Positions 41,301 through 51,827 of a DNA stretch of 64,000 nucleotides are shown piece after piece; positions within the stretch are counted from its first letter, which is position 1, and each line of letters starts with the position of its first letter. Source of the DNA: Mycolicibacterium goodii. GTDB taxonomy: Bacteria; Actinomycetota; Actinomycetes; Mycobacteriales; Mycobacteriaceae. The translations under genes and the position numbers were made by a program. Below the pieces are notes generated by a model that made no database searches, was not told the DNA's origin, and worked only from the letters and a program-made list of their open reading frames with translations. The stretch lies in contig NZ_CP012150.1 in assembly GCF_001187505.1 (NCBI RefSeq), positions 7,040,048 through 7,104,047 on the forward strand, written 5' to 3'.

Positions 41301-42308
41301 TCAGACGACGTAACGCTGCACGCCGAGAATGGCCCGATCGTCGGGCGGCTCGGTGGCCACACAGTCCCGCAGCGCACCGTGCACCGTGTCGACGGACATG
41401 TCGGTTCCGATCAGCACCAGCGACGTGCGACGCGGTTCGCCGTCGTCCCAGCGGCTCCGCTCGAACCGCAGCGATGCACCCACGAGTTGCAGTACGAACT
41501 TGCGGCCTTCGCCGGCGGGACCGAAGTCGACGAAACCCTTCGCCCGGTACATTCCGGCGGGCCGGTTCTTGAGGAAATCCATGAACCGCCGCGGGTTGAT
41601 CGGCGTGCTGGTGGCGAACTCGACGCTCTGGAACCTCGCGTGCTCGTGATCGTCGTGTTCGTATGTCTCCCAGAGCATTTCGTCGAGGCTCAGCTGCGCG
41701 GCCCTGGGGATCTGCTGCGGTGGATCGATGAGCAGCTCCGGGTCGATCCGGCCGAATTCGGTGAGCAGCAAGGGAACCCGATCGTTGACGGCGGTGATCT
41801 TGGCGCGTATCGCCTCCAGTTCGGCGTCGCTGACCTGATCGGCCTTGTTGACGACGACGAGGTCGGCCACTTGGACGTTGTTGCCCAGCTCGGCGCGGGT
41901 GGCTTCGACGGCGTCGACGACGAGCACGAGCCCCGCGTAGTGGTAGCGCTTGTCGTCGGCCATGGCGATGGTGCGGGCGAGCGCGGCGGGTTCGGCGAGT
42001 CCGCTGGCCTCGACCACGATGAGGTCGAGGCGCGGTTTGACGGCCGCGAGCTTGCCGAGCATCTCCCCTGCCTCGTCGGCGTCCACCGCGCAGCAGATGC
42101 AGCCATTGGTCAGCCCGGCCATCGCGTCGACCTGACCCGCCACCAGCATGGCGTCGATGTTCACCGCGCCGAAGTCGTTCACCAGGGCGCCGATGCGCAC
42201 GCCGCGGCTGTTGCGCAGCAGGTGGTTCAGCAGTGTCGTCTTACCTGCCCCCAGATATCCGGCGAGGGCCAGCACGGGTACCGATCCGGTTGTCCTCACC
42301 CGGCCCAT
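41301..42308 (-). CDS. CobW/G3E-family GTPase (putative metallochaperone)
   Basis: The 335-residue protein is a COG0523 GTPase with Walker A (GYLGAGKTTLLN), the metal-binding CxCC motif (GCICCAVD), Walker B-like VVEASGLAEP and the guanine motif (VVNKADQV). A CobW_C domain follows. Such proteins hand zinc, cobalt or other metals to target enzymes. The ATG at 42308 is chosen; the frame continues to 42395 through a palindrome. A Zur-box-like sequence sits at 42320-42334, twelve bases before the start, which would make this a zinc-responsive chaperone. It does not adjoin cobalamin genes. Confidence 0.9.
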   Translation of the reverse strand: MGRVRTTGSVPVLALAGYLGAGKTTLLNHLLRNSRGVRIGALVNDFGAVNIDAMLVAGQVDAMAGLTNGCICCAVDADEAGEMLGKLAAVKPRLDLIVVEASGLAEPAALARTIAMADDKRYHYAGLVLVVDAVEATRAELGNNVQVADLVVVNKADQVSDAELEAIRAKITAVNDRVPLLLTEFGRIDPELLIDPPQQIPRAAQLSLDEMLWETYEHDDHEHARFQSVEFATSTPINPRRFMDFLKNRPAGMYRAKGFVDFGPAGEGRKFVLQLVGASLRFERSRWDDGEPRRTSLVLIGTDMSVDTVHGALRDCVATEPPDDRAILGVQRYVV

Positions 42309-42319
42309 CGTAGGGTTGT

Positions 42320-42334
42320 TGAGAACTGTTTTCA
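42320..42334. promoter_or_regulatory. Possible Zur box before the CobW gene
   Basis: On the minus strand this reads TGAAAACAGTTCTCA, an imperfect palindrome agreeing at 11 of 15 positions with the mycobacterial Zur core TGAAAATCATTTTCA. It lies twelve bases upstream of the CobW start, where a repressor would block transcription. CobW-like GTPases are often in Zur regulons. Confidence 0.4.
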
Positions 42335-42344
42335 GTAAGCGGGG

Positions 42345-42428
42345 GCGAGCGTGCGTGGAGTGCTGCTGGATGGCGGCGTGTCGGGGAGCGGACACGCACT
42401 CTCGCGGTGCTGATTAAGCTGATTAAGC
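42345..42428. repeat. Intergenic palindrome and short direct repeat (family member e)
   Basis: gcgagcgtgcgtg (42345-42357) pairs with 42393-42405 at 12 of 13 positions, enclosing a second hairpin (gcgtgtc 42376-42382 with gacacgc 42391-42397). tgattaagc is repeated in tandem at 42411-42428. It lies between the end of ubiE and the start of the CobW gene and shares the gcgagcgtgcgtg word with the repeats near 30600. Confidence 0.55.
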
Positions 42429-42447
42429 GGTGCCTGGGAAGTGGTGG

Positions 42448-43137
42448 TCAGGCCGGCTTGGTTGCGGCGTGCAGCGCCACGATGCCGCCGGTGAGGTTGC
42501 GCCAGCGCACCTCGGACCAACCCGCCTCGCCGATCTGGCGGGCGAGTTCGGCCTGGGTGGGCCAGGCGCGGATGGATTCGGCGAGATAGACATAGGCCTC
42601 GGGATTGCTCGACACCGCCGTGGCCATGGCAGGCAGCGCCTTCATCAGATACTCCTTGTACACCGTCGAGAACAGCCGGTTGGTGGGGGTGGAGAACTCG
42701 CACACCACCAGGCGGCCGCCCGGCTTGGTCACCCGGGCCATCTCCCGCAGACCTGCCTTGTGGTCGACGACGTTGCGCAGCCCGAAGCTGATGGTGATCG
42801 CGTCGAACACGCCGTCGGCGAACGGCAGCCGGGTGGCGTCTCCGGCGACCTTGGGCACCTGGCGCGACGCGCCCGCCGACAGCATGCCGACCGAGAAGTC
42901 CGCGGCCACACACCAGGCACCCGATTTGGCGAGCTCGACGGTGGACACCGCGGTTCCGGCGGCCAGGTCCAGCACCTTGTCCCCCCGCCCGATACCCAGG
43001 GCCGACTTCGTCTCGCGACGCCAGAACCGGTCCTGGCCGAGCGAGAGCACCGTGTTGGTCAGGTCGTAGCGCTTCGCGACGGCGTCGAACATCGACGCCA
43101 CCTCGTGGGGGTTCTTCTCCAGGCTCGCTCGACTCAC
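42448..43137 (-). CDS. ubiE: Demethylmenaquinone methyltransferase
   Basis: The 229-residue class I methyltransferase matches UbiE/Men[22 protein letters not shown] motif [16 protein letters not shown], and the family signature [33 protein letters not shown] stretch follows. It adds the ring methyl group in the last step of menaquinone synthesis. The GTG at 43137 gives normal length; the open frame extends far upstream on this strand only because it runs antisense to the SDR and aconitase genes. Counterpart of Rv0558. Confidence 0.95.
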   Translation of the reverse strand: MSRASLEKNPHEVASMFDAVAKRYDLTNTVLSLGQDRFWRRETKSALGIGRGDKVLDLAAGTAVSTVELAKSGAWCVAADFSVGMLSAGASRQVPKVAGDATRLPFADGVFDAITISFGLRNVVDHKAGLREMARVTKPGGRLVVCEFSTPTNRLFSTVYKEYLMKALPAMATAVSSNPEAYVYLAESIRAWPTQAELARQIGEAGWSEVRWRNLTGGIVALHAATKPA

Positions 43138-43290
43138 GACGCCGACGCTACCGGGCGCCCGGCAAAAGACTGACAGTGACCGAAACTGTGGCCCTCGACC
43201 GTTGCTTTCTGTGAACATCCTGCGGCCGGGAATGGGCGCCCACCTCGCACGCCTTGAACCGCACAGGTCGAATACGCAGAAGGGTTTCAT

Positions 43291-44115
43291 ATGAGTGAGA
43301 AAGTCTGGTTCATCACGGGTGCCTCGCGAGGCTTCGGCCGGGAGTGGGCAATAGCCGCCCTCGATCGTGGCGACAAGGTCGCCGCCACCGCGCGCGACAC
43401 GGCCACCCTGGCCGATCTGGCCGACAAGTACGGTGACGCGCTGCTGCCGCTGCAACTCGACGTCAACGACCGCGCCGCCGACTTCGCCGCCGTCAAACAG
43501 GCCCACGACCACTTCGGGCGCCTCGACATCGTCGTCAACAACGCCGGCTACGGGCAGTTCGGCTTCATCGAGGAGCTGTCCGAGGCCGAGGTCCGCGACC
43601 AGATCGAGACGAACGTGTTCGGTGCGCTGTGGGTGACGCAGGCCGCGCTGCCGTTCCTGCGGGCGCAGCGCAGCGGACACATCATCCAGGTGTCGTCGAT
43701 CGGCGGTATCACCGCGTTCCCGCTCGTCGGGATCTACCACGCGTCGAAGTGGGCGCTGGAGGGCTTCTCGCAGGCACTCGCCCAGGAGGTCGCGTCGTTC
43801 GGCATCCATGTGACGCTCATCGAGCCCGGCGGGTTCTCCACCGACTGGGCCGGTTCCTCGGCCAAGCATGCGACCCCGCTCGCCGACTACGACGAGCTGC
43901 GCGAGGCCACCCACAAGGCGCGGGCGCAGCGCAATTCCAAGCCCGGTGACCCGAAGGCGTCCGCCTCGGCGGTGCTGAAGATCGTCGACGCCGAAAAGCC
44001 GCCGCTGCGGGTGTTCTTCGGTGAGCGTCCGCTGCAGATCGCCAAGGCCGACTACGAGAGCCGGCTCAAGGTCTGGGAAGAGTGGCAGCCCGTCGCCGTC
44101 GAGGCACAGGGCTGA
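43291..44115 (+). CDS. Short-chain dehydrogenase/reductase
   Basis: The 274-residue protein is a classical SDR: cofactor motif [10 protein letters not shown] with an NADP-type Arg, NNAGYG, the catalytic Ser (QVSSIGG) and YHASK, then PGGFSTDW. The substrate cannot be inferred; close relatives are annotated only as oxidoreductases. Start ATG 43291 follows agaaggg. The gene stands alone on the plus strand between ubiE and the aconitase gene. A large palindrome (44120-44186) starts five bases after its stop and probably ends its transcript. Confidence 0.92.
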   Translation: MSEKVWFITGASRGFGREWAIAALDRGDKVAATARDTATLADLADKYGDALLPLQLDVNDRAADFAAVKQAHDHFGRLDIVVNNAGYGQFGFIEELSEAEVRDQIETNVFGALWVTQAALPFLRAQRSGHIIQVSSIGGITAFPLVGIYHASKWALEGFSQALAQEVASFGIHVTLIEPGGFSTDWAGSSAKHATPLADYDELREATHKARAQRNSKPGDPKASASAVLKIVDAEKPPLRVFFGERPLQIAKADYESRLKVWEEWQPVAVEAQG

Positions 44116-44119
44116 GGTT

Positions 44120-44186
44120 TGCGCCGACGCTACGGTTTCTTGCGTGAAATGCGCGAATTTGCACGAGAAACCGTAGCCTCGGCGCA
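44120..44186. repeat. Intergenic palindrome (family member b), probable terminator
   Basis: Arms 44120-44146 and 44162-44186 pair over 24 positions with one mismatch and a two-base bulge; the loop is 15 bases. It follows the SDR stop by five bases and precedes the aconitase gene by 36. It would form a very stable stem in RNA. Confidence 0.75.
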
Positions 44187-44221
44187 GTTTCAACCCGGGG
44201 TGGCCCGGGAAGCCTGAGGGG

Positions 44222-46177
44222 ATGCCGCCGCAGAGTGTCACCCAGAAGCTGATCGGATCGCATCTCGTCTCCGGGGACATGACGCCCGGGGACGAGATCG
44301 CCATCCGCATCGACCAGACCCTCACCCAGGACGCCACCGGAACCCTGGTCATGCAGGAACTGGAGGCGCTGGAACTCGACCGGGCCCGCACCGAGGTCAG
44401 CGTCCAGTACGTCGACCACAACCTGCTGCAGACCGACGAGAAGAACGCCGAGGACCACGAGTACCTGCGCACCGCGGCGCAGCGGTTCGGCCTGTGGTTC
44501 TCCAAACCGGGCAACGGGGTGTCACACCCCACCCACATGCAACGGTTCGGCATCCCCGGCAAGACCATGGTCGGTTCCGATTCCCACACCCCGGCGGCGG
44601 GGTCACTGGGCATGCTGGCGATCGGCGTCGGCGGCCTTGAGGTGGCACTGGCCATCGCCGGTGAGCCGCTGCACCTGCGGATGCCCGAAGTGTGGGGCAT
44701 CCGGATGGAAGGTGAACTGCCGCAATGGTGTTCGGCCAAAGACGTCATCCTGGAGATGCTGCGCAGGCACGACGTCAAAGGCGGGTTGAACCGCATCCTG
44801 GAGTACCACGGCCCGGGCCTGGCCGGGTTGTCGGCGATGGACCGCCACGTCATCGCCAACATGGGCGCCGAACTCGGCGCCACCACCACGGTGTTCCCCA
44901 GCGACGACGCCGTACGCGAGTTCCTGGTGGCCGAGGACCGCGGCGACGACTGGATCGAACTGCTCGCCGACGACGGCGCCGAGTACGACATCGACGAGGT
45001 GATCGACCTGTCCGAGATCGAACCGCTCATCGCCAGGCCCTCGTCACCGGGCAACGTCGTTCCCGTCGCCGAGGTCGCGGGCGAACCCGTCGCCCAGGTG
45101 GTGATCGGCTCCAGCGCCAACCCCGGACTGCGGGACTTCGCGATCGCCGCGGCGATGGTGCGCGGCCGCCAGACCTCACCCGCGGTCAGCTTCGACGTCA
45201 ACCCCACCTCCCGCGAGATCCTCACCGACCTGACGAAGATGGGCGCGACGACCGACCTCGTGGTCAACGGGGCCCGCATCCACCAGGCCGGATGCATGGG
45301 CTGCATCGGCATGGGTCAGGCCCCCGCCACCGGCCGCAATTCGCTGCGCACCATGCCCCGCAACTTCCCGGGCCGGTCGGGCACCAGGGAGGACTCGGTG
45401 TGGCTGTGCTCGCCGGAAACCGCTGCCGCGTCGGCGATCACCGGTGTGATCACCGACCCGCGGCAGTGGGCCAAAGACAACGGCGTCGACTACCCGACCC
45501 TCGACCTGCCGTCGCGGCACACCGTCAACACCGCCATGCTGGTGGCGCCGCCCGAACCCGAGCAGGCCAAGAAGGTAGAGGTGGTCAAGGGCCCCAACAT
45601 CTCCGCGCTGCCCGACCTGAGGCCGCTGGCCGATGACATCGAGGCGCCCGTTTTGCTCAAGGTCGGCGACAACATCTCCACCGACGAGATCTCCCCCGCA
45701 GGCGCCAGGGCCCTGCCGTTCCGCTCGAACATCCCCAAGCTCGCGATGTTCAGCTTCACCCAGGTCGACGAAACCTATCCGGAGCGTGCCCAATCCACCC
45801 CGCAGGGCCACATCGTCGTCGGCGGGGAGAACTACGGGCAGGGATCGTCACGGGAACACGCGGCCATCGCGCCGCGCCATCTCGGACTGCTGGCGGTCAT
45901 CGCCAAATCGTTCGCCCGGATCCACTGGCAGAACCTGGCCAACTTCGGAGTGCTCGCGCTGGAGTTCGTCGACAACGCCGACTACGACGGCATCGACCGC
46001 GACGACGTGCTCGCGCTGTCCGACCTGCGCGAGGCGGTGCACGACAACGGCCCGCTCGTCGTCACCAACACCACCAAGAACACCACTTTCTCGGTGCGGC
46101 ACCGGCTTTCGCCGCGCCAGATCGACCATGTGCTCGCCGGTGGGCTGATCCCCTGGCTGGCCCACCAGCCGCACTAG
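44222..46177 (+). CDS. Aconitate hydratase-family protein (short, atypical Fe-S ligands)
   Basis: The 651-residue protein has the aconitase layout: catalytic large domain with [17 protein letters not shown] and a C-terminal swivel domain ([32 protein letters not shown]). Two cluster cysteines are clear (C358 and C361 in [10 protein letters not shown]). The third canonical ligand, in the GSCTNSS motif of aconitases, is replaced by IGSSANPG (S297-S298); another Cys occurs at LCSPET (C396). So this is a distinct subfamily that may ligate the cluster differently or act on another hydroxyacid such as methylcitrate or homocitrate intermediates. The main mycobacterial aconitase is about 940 residues and encoded elsewhere. 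Its TAG overlaps the convergent mgtA stop. Confidence 0.88.
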   Translation: MPPQSVTQKLIGSHLVSGDMTPGDEIAIRIDQTLTQDATGTLVMQELEALELDRARTEVSVQYVDHNLLQTDEKNAEDHEYLRTAAQRFGLWFSKPGNGVSHPTHMQRFGIPGKTMVGSDSHTPAAGSLGMLAIGVGGLEVALAIAGEPLHLRMPEVWGIRMEGELPQWCSAKDVILEMLRRHDVKGGLNRILEYHGPGLAGLSAMDRHVIANMGAELGATTTVFPSDDAVREFLVAEDRGDDWIELLADDGAEYDIDEVIDLSEIEPLIARPSSPGNVVPVAEVAGEPVAQVVIGSSANPGLRDFAIAAAMVRGRQTSPAVSFDVNPTSREILTDLTKMGATTDLVVNGARIHQAGCMGCIGMGQAPATGRNSLRTMPRNFPGRSGTREDSVWLCSPETAAASAITGVITDPRQWAKDNGVDYPTLDLPSRHTVNTAMLVAPPEPEQAKKVEVVKGPNISALPDLRPLADDIEAPVLLKVGDNISTDEISPAGARALPFRSNIPKLAMFSFTQVDETYPERAQSTPQGHIVVGGENYGQGSSREHAAIAPRHLGLLAVIAKSFARIHWQNLANFGVLALEFVDNADYDGIDRDDVLALSDLREAVHDNGPLVVTNTTKNTTFSVRHRLSPRQIDHVLAGGLIPWLAHQPH

Positions 46178-47301
46178 GCGGCGCGGAGGCTGCGCTGGCC
46201 GACGACGGCCTGGTAATGGCCGATGAGCTCATCGCACACCACGGGCCAGGTGCGGGCGAGCACGCTGCGCCGGGCCGCCACGGCGTAGCGGGGGCGCTCG
46301 GCGATCAGGTGCTCGACCGCGGTGGGCAGGGCCTTCTCGAACTCCTCGACATCCAGCAGCAGGCCGGTTCGGTACGGCGCGACCAGATCCCGCGGACCAC
46401 CCGCGTTGGGCGCGATCACCGGCACCCCCGAGGCCATCGCCTCCTGCACGGTCTGGCAGAACGTCTCGTGTTCGCCGGGGTGGACGAAGACGTCCATGCT
46501 CGCGTAGGCGGTCGCCAGCGCCGCACCGCGCAGCTCGCCGGTGAAAACCGCTGCAGGCATCAGGTTTTCCAGTTTCGCGCGGTCGACGCCGTCGCCGACG
46601 ACGACGAGTTGCAGATCGTCGCGGTTCGCGAGCACCGCGAGTCGCTCGACGTGCTTCTCGGGTGCGAGCCTGCCGACGAATCCGACGATCGGCTTCGCGT
46701 CCGGTGACCACGTGCGCCGCAGCTGCTCGTCGCGCGCCGACGGCACGAATCCGGTGACGTCGACCCCGCGACCCCACCGGTGCACGCGGGGAATCCGGTG
46801 GGCGGCAAGATTTTCCATCGCCGAGGTGGACGGCGCGAGGGTGCGGTCGGCGCGGCTGTGCAGATGCCGGGTCCAGGCCCATGCCGCGCGGGACGCCACG
46901 CCGATGCCGTAGCTCTCGGCGAAACCGGCCACGTCGGTCTGGAACACCGCGACCGTCGGGACGCCGAGATGCCGTGCCGCGTGCAGACCGCCGTATCCCA
47001 ACAACGCCGGAGAGGCCAGGTGCACGACGTCGGGGTCGAAGCCGCGCAGCACGCCGACCATGCGCGGGCGGGGTATGCCCAGCGGCAGCGACGTGATCTT
47101 CGGGAACATGCGCGAGGGCACCCGGTGCACCCGGACCCCGTCGTGGATCCGGTCGGCGGGCGGTTGACTGCGGGGTGTGTCCGGGGCGATGACGAGCACC
47201 TCGTGCCCGGTGCGGCGGAGATGCTCGATGACCCGCAGCACCGAGTTGGTGACGCCGTTGACGTTCGGGAGAAAGGACTCTGCGACGATGGCAACGCGCA
47301 C
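46174..47301 (-). CDS. mgtA: GT4-family mannosyltransferase MgtA
   Basis: The 375-residue glycosyltransferase begins [20 protein letters not shown], a GT4 N-terminal fold, and has the C-terminal donor-binding motif [22 protein letters not shown] with the conserved E-x7-E. The M. tuberculosis counterpart Rv0557 (earlier called PimB) moves mannose from GDP-mannose to a glucuronosyl-diacylglycerol lipid. The GTG at 47301 gives family length; longer in-frame extensions overlap the divergent thioredoxin-like gene region. It is part of the conserved men-mgtA-ubiE block and converges on the aconitase gene, the two stops sharing CTAG. Confidence 0.9.
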   Translation of the reverse strand: MRVAIVAESFLPNVNGVTNSVLRVIEHLRRTGHEVLVIAPDTPRSQPPADRIHDGVRVHRVPSRMFPKITSLPLGIPRPRMVGVLRGFDPDVVHLASPALLGYGGLHAARHLGVPTVAVFQTDVAGFAESYGIGVASRAAWAWTRHLHSRADRTLAPSTSAMENLAAHRIPRVHRWGRGVDVTGFVPSARDEQLRRTWSPDAKPIVGFVGRLAPEKHVERLAVLANRDDLQLVVVGDGVDRAKLENLMPAAVFTGELRGAALATAYASMDVFVHPGEHETFCQTVQEAMASGVPVIAPNAGGPRDLVAPYRTGLLLDVEEFEKALPTAVEHLIAERPRYAVAARRSVLARTWPVVCDELIGHYQAVVGQRSLRAA

Positions 47302-47409
47302 GTCACCATGGTCTGCGGCGCACCTTGCCACCGGGTTGCGTCCCGGGATACGACACACGAAAACCTGATGCCCGCGAAGGATGCCGCGCGTCCCGATAAG
47401 GTTGCGGCC

Positions 47410-48087
47410 ATGCGGGTGACGCGGGTGTTGGGTGCGGTACTGGCGGCTGCCGTCCTCAGCACGGCCGGTTGTGCGCGGGTGGTCGAGGGCACGCCGCAGG
47501 CCAACACCGACCCACCCGGCAGCGAGATCACCGAGGACGGCGCGGGAATCCTCATCGGCTACCACGCCGCGCCGGTGCGCATCGAGATCTTCGCCGAACC
47601 GCAGTGCCCGCCGTGCGGCAGGCTGCAGCGTGACTACGGCGACGAGATCGCCGAGTACGTCGGTGCGGGCAAGCTGGCGGTGATCTACCGGCCGATGACG
47701 TTCCTCGACCTCGCGGGCCCCGGCTACTCGGCGCATGTGGCCAACGCGTTGTTCCTGGCCGCGGGCCCGGACACCGACGCCATGACGTTCCAGAAGTTCG
47801 TGCAGGACCTGTGGACGCATCAGGATCCCGAGGGCAGCCCGGGACCCACCGACGACGAGCTGGCCGACCTGGCCGCCGACAGCGGGATCTCGGCCGACCT
47901 CGTCGAGCGCATCCGGTCCGGCGACGAAGGCGTCGACGTCGACGAGATGGCCGAGCAGAACGTCGACTACCTCACCGATGTGGCGGGAGCCGTCGCGACG
48001 CCCGCGGTCTACGACCTGACCGGGGACCAGCTGGTGCTGCTGCGCGACGAGTGGTTGTCGGATCTGATGCTGGGCCTGGGTTCGTAG
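47410..48087 (+). CDS. Thioredoxin-fold (DsbA-like) lipoprotein
   Basis: The 225-residue protein has a lipoprotein signal ([15 protein letters not shown], lipidated Cys near residue 21) and a thioredoxin-like domain with active site CPPC ([12 protein letters not shown]), a helical insert, and the cis-Pro loop VATPAVYD. That is the DsbA/DsbG-like oxidoreductase pattern, acting outside the membrane on disulfides. ATG 47410 gives a normal signal peptide; ATG 47368 in frame is an alternative. It is divergent from mgtA and converges with the DUF3592-like gene one base after the stop. The M. tuberculosis block has no equivalent here. Confidence 0.85.
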   Translation: MRVTRVLGAVLAAAVLSTAGCARVVEGTPQANTDPPGSEITEDGAGILIGYHAAPVRIEIFAEPQCPPCGRLQRDYGDEIAEYVGAGKLAVIYRPMTFLDLAGPGYSAHVANALFLAAGPDTDAMTFQKFVQDLWTHQDPEGSPGPTDDELADLAADSGISADLVERIRSGDEGVDVDEMAEQNVDYLTDVAGAVATPAVYDLTGDQLVLLRDEWLSDLMLGLGS

Positions 48088-48088
48088 A

Positions 48089-48586
48089 TCAGGTCCGGCG
48101 CTGCAGCAGCCACAGACCGACCAGCGCCGCGCCGGCGATCATCCACCCCACCACGGCGATCGATCCGGCCGGGATGATCGCCAGTGCCGCATTGCGGTCA
48201 CGCACCCGCACCAGGTCCGGGTTGTTCTTGTCGTACTCGACGTAGATACGCATGCCGGTGTCGAGTTCGCTCGGGTACAGCACACCGAGTTCGGGGCGGT
48301 AGGTGACCCGGTCGGGGGTGACGAACTCGATGGTCGACCGGCGCGGGCCCGCGCTGAGCACCTCGGCCGCGGCGACGCCCATGTTGCGCTCGATCTGCCG
48401 GTCGTTGCGCCAGGCGCCGAGCACCAGCAGGACCGACTGCAGCGTCACCAGACAGGCCACGAGCACAATCCCGATGCGCACGCGTCGGATGATGCGCTGG
48501 CGACGGGTCTCGCCGGGCTCGCCGTAGAGATGCGGGATCACCACCTGCGCGGCGGCCCGCACGCGTTCGGCGCCGGGCACCCTCAC
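48089..48586 (-). CDS. DUF3592-like membrane protein (Rv0556-like)
   Basis: The 165-residue protein has two membrane segments (near residues 38-60 and 133-157) flanking an extracytoplasmic beta-rich domain ([36 protein letters not shown]), the pattern of DUF3592 proteins. The GTG at 48586 overlaps the menD stop (GTGA), so it is translated after menD. Its role is unknown. It keeps the same place next to menD in M. tuberculosis (Rv0556), which suggests a link with the quinone genes, but that is only positional. Confidence 0.85.
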   Translation of the reverse strand: MRVPGAERVRAAAQVVIPHLYGEPGETRRQRIIRRVRIGIVLVACLVTLQSVLLVLGAWRNDRQIERNMGVAAAEVLSAGPRRSTIEFVTPDRVTYRPELGVLYPSELDTGMRIYVEYDKNNPDLVRVRDRNAALAIIPAGSIAVVGWMIAGAALVGLWLLQRRT

Positions 48587-50226
48587 AGGGCCGCCTTGAT
48601 CGACGCGTGCAGCGAGCGCAGCGATGACCGGTCGGCCTTCACCTCCAACACCCGCATGCCCTGAGCCGGTTCTTCGAGCGCAGCACCGAGTGCGTCGACC
48701 TCGATCTGGTGGTAATCGACGTGGTAGGCGCGGCACAACGCGCCGATGTTGACGTCGTGCGGTGTCCCGAAGATGCGCGACGAGACGTCGGAAAACCGGG
48801 GATCCCCCTGTTCGAGCAGTTCGAAGATGCCGCCGCCGTTGTCGTTGGACACCACGATGGTCAGGCTGGGGGGCGTCGGCTCGGTGGGCCCGATCAGCAG
48901 ACCCGAACTGTCATGCACGAACGTCAGGTCGCCGATCAGCGCGACGGTGCGTCCGTCGTGCGCGAGCGCCGCGCCGATGGCCGTCGAGATGGTGCCGTCG
49001 ATGCCTGCGACGCCGCGGTTGGACCGCACCTTGATGCCGTGCGGCCGCAGCCCGACCAGCGCCGCGTCCCGGACCGGGTTCGACGCGCCGAGCACCAGCT
49101 GATCACCGGGGCGCAGCGCGTCGGCCACCGCCGCGGCGACGTGCAGGCCGGTGGTCATCGGATGGGCGACCAGTTGCCGACGGACCGCGTTGACCGCGTG
49201 CTCGTTGAGTTCGGCGCACCTGCGCAGCCAGGCCGGGCTCGGGGCGCCGCTGGTCACCGCGCGGGTGCCGGTGGCCTGCGAGTTGCCGGACACGTCGGGC
49301 CAGCGCGGCCCCGTCGTCAGCGCGTAGACCGGCACCGACGGATCCGCCAGCAACGCCGACACCGGCCGGTGCAGCGTCGGGCGGCCCAGCATGATGACCT
49401 GCTTGGGGTGCGCGAGCCGCAGCGCGAGCGGATGCAGCGGGTTGGCGGCAGGCGGTGCGGTGGGTTCGGCGACCGTCGGCAGCTCGGCCAGGTTCGGGTG
49501 CGCACCGGCGCCGTGCCCGGCGATGACGACGGTGTCCGGCGTGAGGTCGATGTCCAGCGGCTGGTCGAACGTCACCGGCGGGGTGTGCGTCCACGGCTTG
49601 CCGCCGGGCCTGCCGGGCGGGATCGCGCCGCCCGCGGGCTCGGCCGGATCGGGCACCAGCGGCTCGCGCAGCGGAATGTCGAACTGCACCGGGCCGGCAT
49701 TGGCGCTGCGCGCGCCGGTCGCGGCGACCAGCACGCGGCACGTGGCCGAGCGCCACTGCGCATTGAGAGTGTCCAGATCGGCCGCGTTGGGGCCGGTGAG
49801 GTCCGGGGCCAGGCCGAGGCTGATGGCGGCGCGGACCTGTGTGCCGAAGTAGCCGAGCTGCTCGAAGGTCTGGTTCGCGCCGGTGCCGAGCATCTCGTAG
49901 GGCCGGTTGGCGCTCAGCACGATCAGCGGAACCCGCGCGTAGTTGGCCTCCACCACCGCCGGGCCGAGATTGGCCACCGCGGTGCCCGAGGTCATCGCGA
50001 CACACACCGGGGCGCGTTCGGCCACCGCCAGCCCGACTGCCAGGTAGCCGGCCGTGCGCTCGTCGATGCGCACGTGCAGCCGGATCTTGCCGGCCCGGTC
50101 GGCGTCGGACAACGCAAACGCCAGCGGTGCGTTACGTGAGCCGGGGCACAGGACCACGTCGCGGACCCCGCCGCGGACGAGTTCGTCGACGACGATGCGG
50201 GCCTGTGTCGTCGATGGGTTCACCAC
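48583..50226 (-). CDS. menD: SEPHCHC synthase MenD
   Basis: The 547-residue protein is a thiamine-diphosphate enzyme that joins isochorismate and 2-oxoglutarate, the first committed step of menaquinone synthesis. It has the N-terminal MenD signature [16 protein letters not shown] with the glutamate of [34 protein letters not shown], and a C-terminal cofactor region ([33 protein letters not shown]). All domains are present at normal length. Two adjacent GTG codons (50226, 50223) are possible starts, the first overlapping the bpoC stop. Counterpart of Rv0555. Confidence 0.95.
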   Translation of the reverse strand: MVNPSTTQARIVVDELVRGGVRDVVLCPGSRNAPLAFALSDADRAGKIRLHVRIDERTAGYLAVGLAVAERAPVCVAMTSGTAVANLGPAVVEANYARVPLIVLSANRPYEMLGTGANQTFEQLGYFGTQVRAAISLGLAPDLTGPNAADLDTLNAQWRSATCRVLVAATGARSANAGPVQFDIPLREPLVPDPAEPAGGAIPPGRPGGKPWTHTPPVTFDQPLDIDLTPDTVVIAGHGAGAHPNLAELPTVAEPTAPPAANPLHPLALRLAHPKQVIMLGRPTLHRPVSALLADPSVPVYALTTGPRWPDVSGNSQATGTRAVTSGAPSPAWLRRCAELNEHAVNAVRRQLVAHPMTTGLHVAAAVADALRPGDQLVLGASNPVRDAALVGLRPHGIKVRSNRGVAGIDGTISTAIGAALAHDGRTVALIGDLTFVHDSSGLLIGPTEPTPPSLTIVVSNDNGGGIFELLEQGDPRFSDVSSRIFGTPHDVNIGALCRAYHVDYHQIEVDALGAALEEPAQGMRVLEVKADRSSLRSLHASIKAAL

Positions 50227-51044
50227 TACAGCTTATTCGCCAGCAGGTTGGTGACCTTCTTGCCGCCGTGCTCGGCAAAGAAGTTCAAGATCGCGGCATT
50301 GACCTCCTGCGGCTTCTCGATGAAGCCCAGATGGCCGGTGTCGGGGATCTCCAGGTAACGCCCGTTGGGGATCGCGTCGGCGACCTCGCGGCCCAGGTGG
50401 GCGGGCAGCACGACGTCGTCGGCGAACCCGATCACCAGCACCGGGTGGGTGATGGACCGGTACGCGGGCAGCCGGTTGGTCTCGGGCCCGACGTCGAGTT
50501 GGGTGCGCAGGCCGGGGGTCTGCTTGGTGGGCCACATCGTGAACATCTCGCTCCAGTCCCGCACGAACGCATCGTCGTTCAGAGTCTTGGGCGAAAAGCT
50601 CTCCAGCATGCGGACTTTCGCGTCGAACGCGGGCGGCAGCTCGACACCGGACAGCGACAGGTCCCGCTCGGCCTTGCGGAAGAACTCACGCGCGTGGTCG
50701 TGGCGGCCGCGGGTGGCCATCAGCGCCGCCGAGTGCACCAGGTCGGGCCGGGCCACCATGAGTTCCTGCGCGAGGAACGAGCCCATCGACACCCCGACCA
50801 GGCGCGCCGGTGCGGCGTCGAGCTTCTCGATGAGCGCGGCGGTGTCGGCGACCATCTGGTCGGTGCCGAAGCCTTCGGCGTTCTCGGTGGCGCCCACCCC
50901 GCGGTTGTCGAACGTGATGACGCGGTAGCCGGCCCGCTGGAAGTCCGGCACCTGGTTCAGATGCCAGGTGCGGCCGGCCCCACCGCGGCCGGCGATGAAC
51001 AGCACCGCGTCGCCTTTACCCCGGTCGTCGTAAGCCAAGTTCAC
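50226..51044 (-). CDS. bpoC: Alpha/beta hydrolase BpoC, possible MenH
   Basis: The 272-residue alpha/beta hydrolase has the nucleophile elbow GVSMGSF, the acid in [10 protein letters not shown], and the catalytic His in [11 protein letters not shown]. Rv0554 was named BpoC as a bromoperoxidase-like protein. Its fixed place between menC and menD suggests that it acts as SHCHC synthase (MenH), which is also an alpha/beta hydrolase; this is inference. The GTG at 51044 starts [11 protein letters not shown]. The stop overlaps the menD start. In this window two DJ-1/PfpI genes separate it from menC. Confidence 0.88.
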   Translation of the reverse strand: MNLAYDDRGKGDAVLFIAGRGGAGRTWHLNQVPDFQRAGYRVITFDNRGVGATENAEGFGTDQMVADTAALIEKLDAAPARLVGVSMGSFLAQELMVARPDLVHSAALMATRGRHDHAREFFRKAERDLSLSGVELPPAFDAKVRMLESFSPKTLNDDAFVRDWSEMFTMWPTKQTPGLRTQLDVGPETNRLPAYRSITHPVLVIGFADDVVLPAHLGREVADAIPNGRYLEIPDTGHLGFIEKPQEVNAAILNFFAEHGGKKVTNLLANKL

Positions 51045-51081
51045 CTGGCTGACGCTACTTGATGGCGCTCAGTGCATCAGC

Positions 51082-51813
51082 TCACGCGGTGCGACGTGCG
51101 CCGCCGCGCCCGCGTACCCGGCGGATGGCCTGATCCCAGGCCAGCAGCACGCTCGCCTTGAGCGGTTCGGGTTTGATCATGTCGCGGCCCAGCAGCGCGG
51201 TGGCACCCGCCTTCGTGGTGGCCGACGCCTTGGACATGTGCCCGGCGTCGAACGGCGGCTGCGGATCGTACTCGATGAGCAACTGGATGGCCTTGGCCTT
51301 CGTCTCGCCCGCGATCTGCCCGGCCAGCCACATGCCCAGGTCGATCCCGGCGGACACGCCCGCCGCGGTGATCACCTTGTCGTCGGCGCGCACGATGCGC
51401 TCGTCGCCAACCGGGGTGACACCGAGCACCTTGAGGGCACCGAGCGCGCCCCAGTGCGACGTCGCGCGCTTGCCGTCGAGCAGACCGGCCGACGCCAGCA
51501 CCACCGACCCCGAGCACACCGACGCCACCCAGGTGGCCGTGGGATGGACTGCGCGCAGCCAGTCGAGCAGCCGTTCGTCGCGCGCGGCGGCCGAGGTGCC
51601 CGGCCCGCCGGGCACCAGCACCACATCGGGCGACGGGGTCTCGTCGAAGCTGTGGGTCGCACCGACCATCAGGGCGCCGGAGTCGGCGGTGACCGGGCCC
51701 GGTTCGTGCCAGACGAACCGCACCTGGGCGTCGGGCAGGTTGCGCAGCACCTCGTAGGGGCCGATGAAGTCGAGCGCGGTGAACGCCGGGTACAGCACGA
51801 TGGCGATCTGCAT
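51082..51813 (-). CDS. DJ-1/PfpI-family protein
   Basis: The 243-residue protein is a DJ-1/PfpI member: MQIAIVLYPAFTALDFIGPYEVL at the start, VVLVPGGPGTS, and the nucleophile elbow SVCSGSVVLASAGLL with Cys, followed by ATSHWGAL. It resembles isonitrile hydratases and the sensor domain of GlxA regulators. The ATG at 51813 follows a ribosome site (aggagc). Directly upstream on the same strand (14 bases) is a GlxA-type regulator with the same domain plus an AraC domain, so the pair arose by duplication and probably respond to related compounds. Confidence 0.88.
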   Translation of the reverse strand: MQIAIVLYPAFTALDFIGPYEVLRNLPDAQVRFVWHEPGPVTADSGALMVGATHSFDETPSPDVVLVPGGPGTSAAARDERLLDWLRAVHPTATWVASVCSGSVVLASAGLLDGKRATSHWGALGALKVLGVTPVGDERIVRADDKVITAAGVSAGIDLGMWLAGQIAGETKAKAIQLLIEYDPQPPFDAGHMSKASATTKAGATALLGRDMIKPEPLKASVLLAWDQAIRRVRGRGGARRTA

Positions 51814-51827
51814 GGTTGCTCCTGGTG

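Noticed and set aside
42448..45312. A 954-codon open frame on the minus strand reaching from ubiE across the SDR and aconitase genes
   Set aside because: Only the last 229 codons match a family (UbiE). The rest is antisense to two well-supported plus-strand genes and reads as arginine/proline/serine noise, a common effect of high GC.
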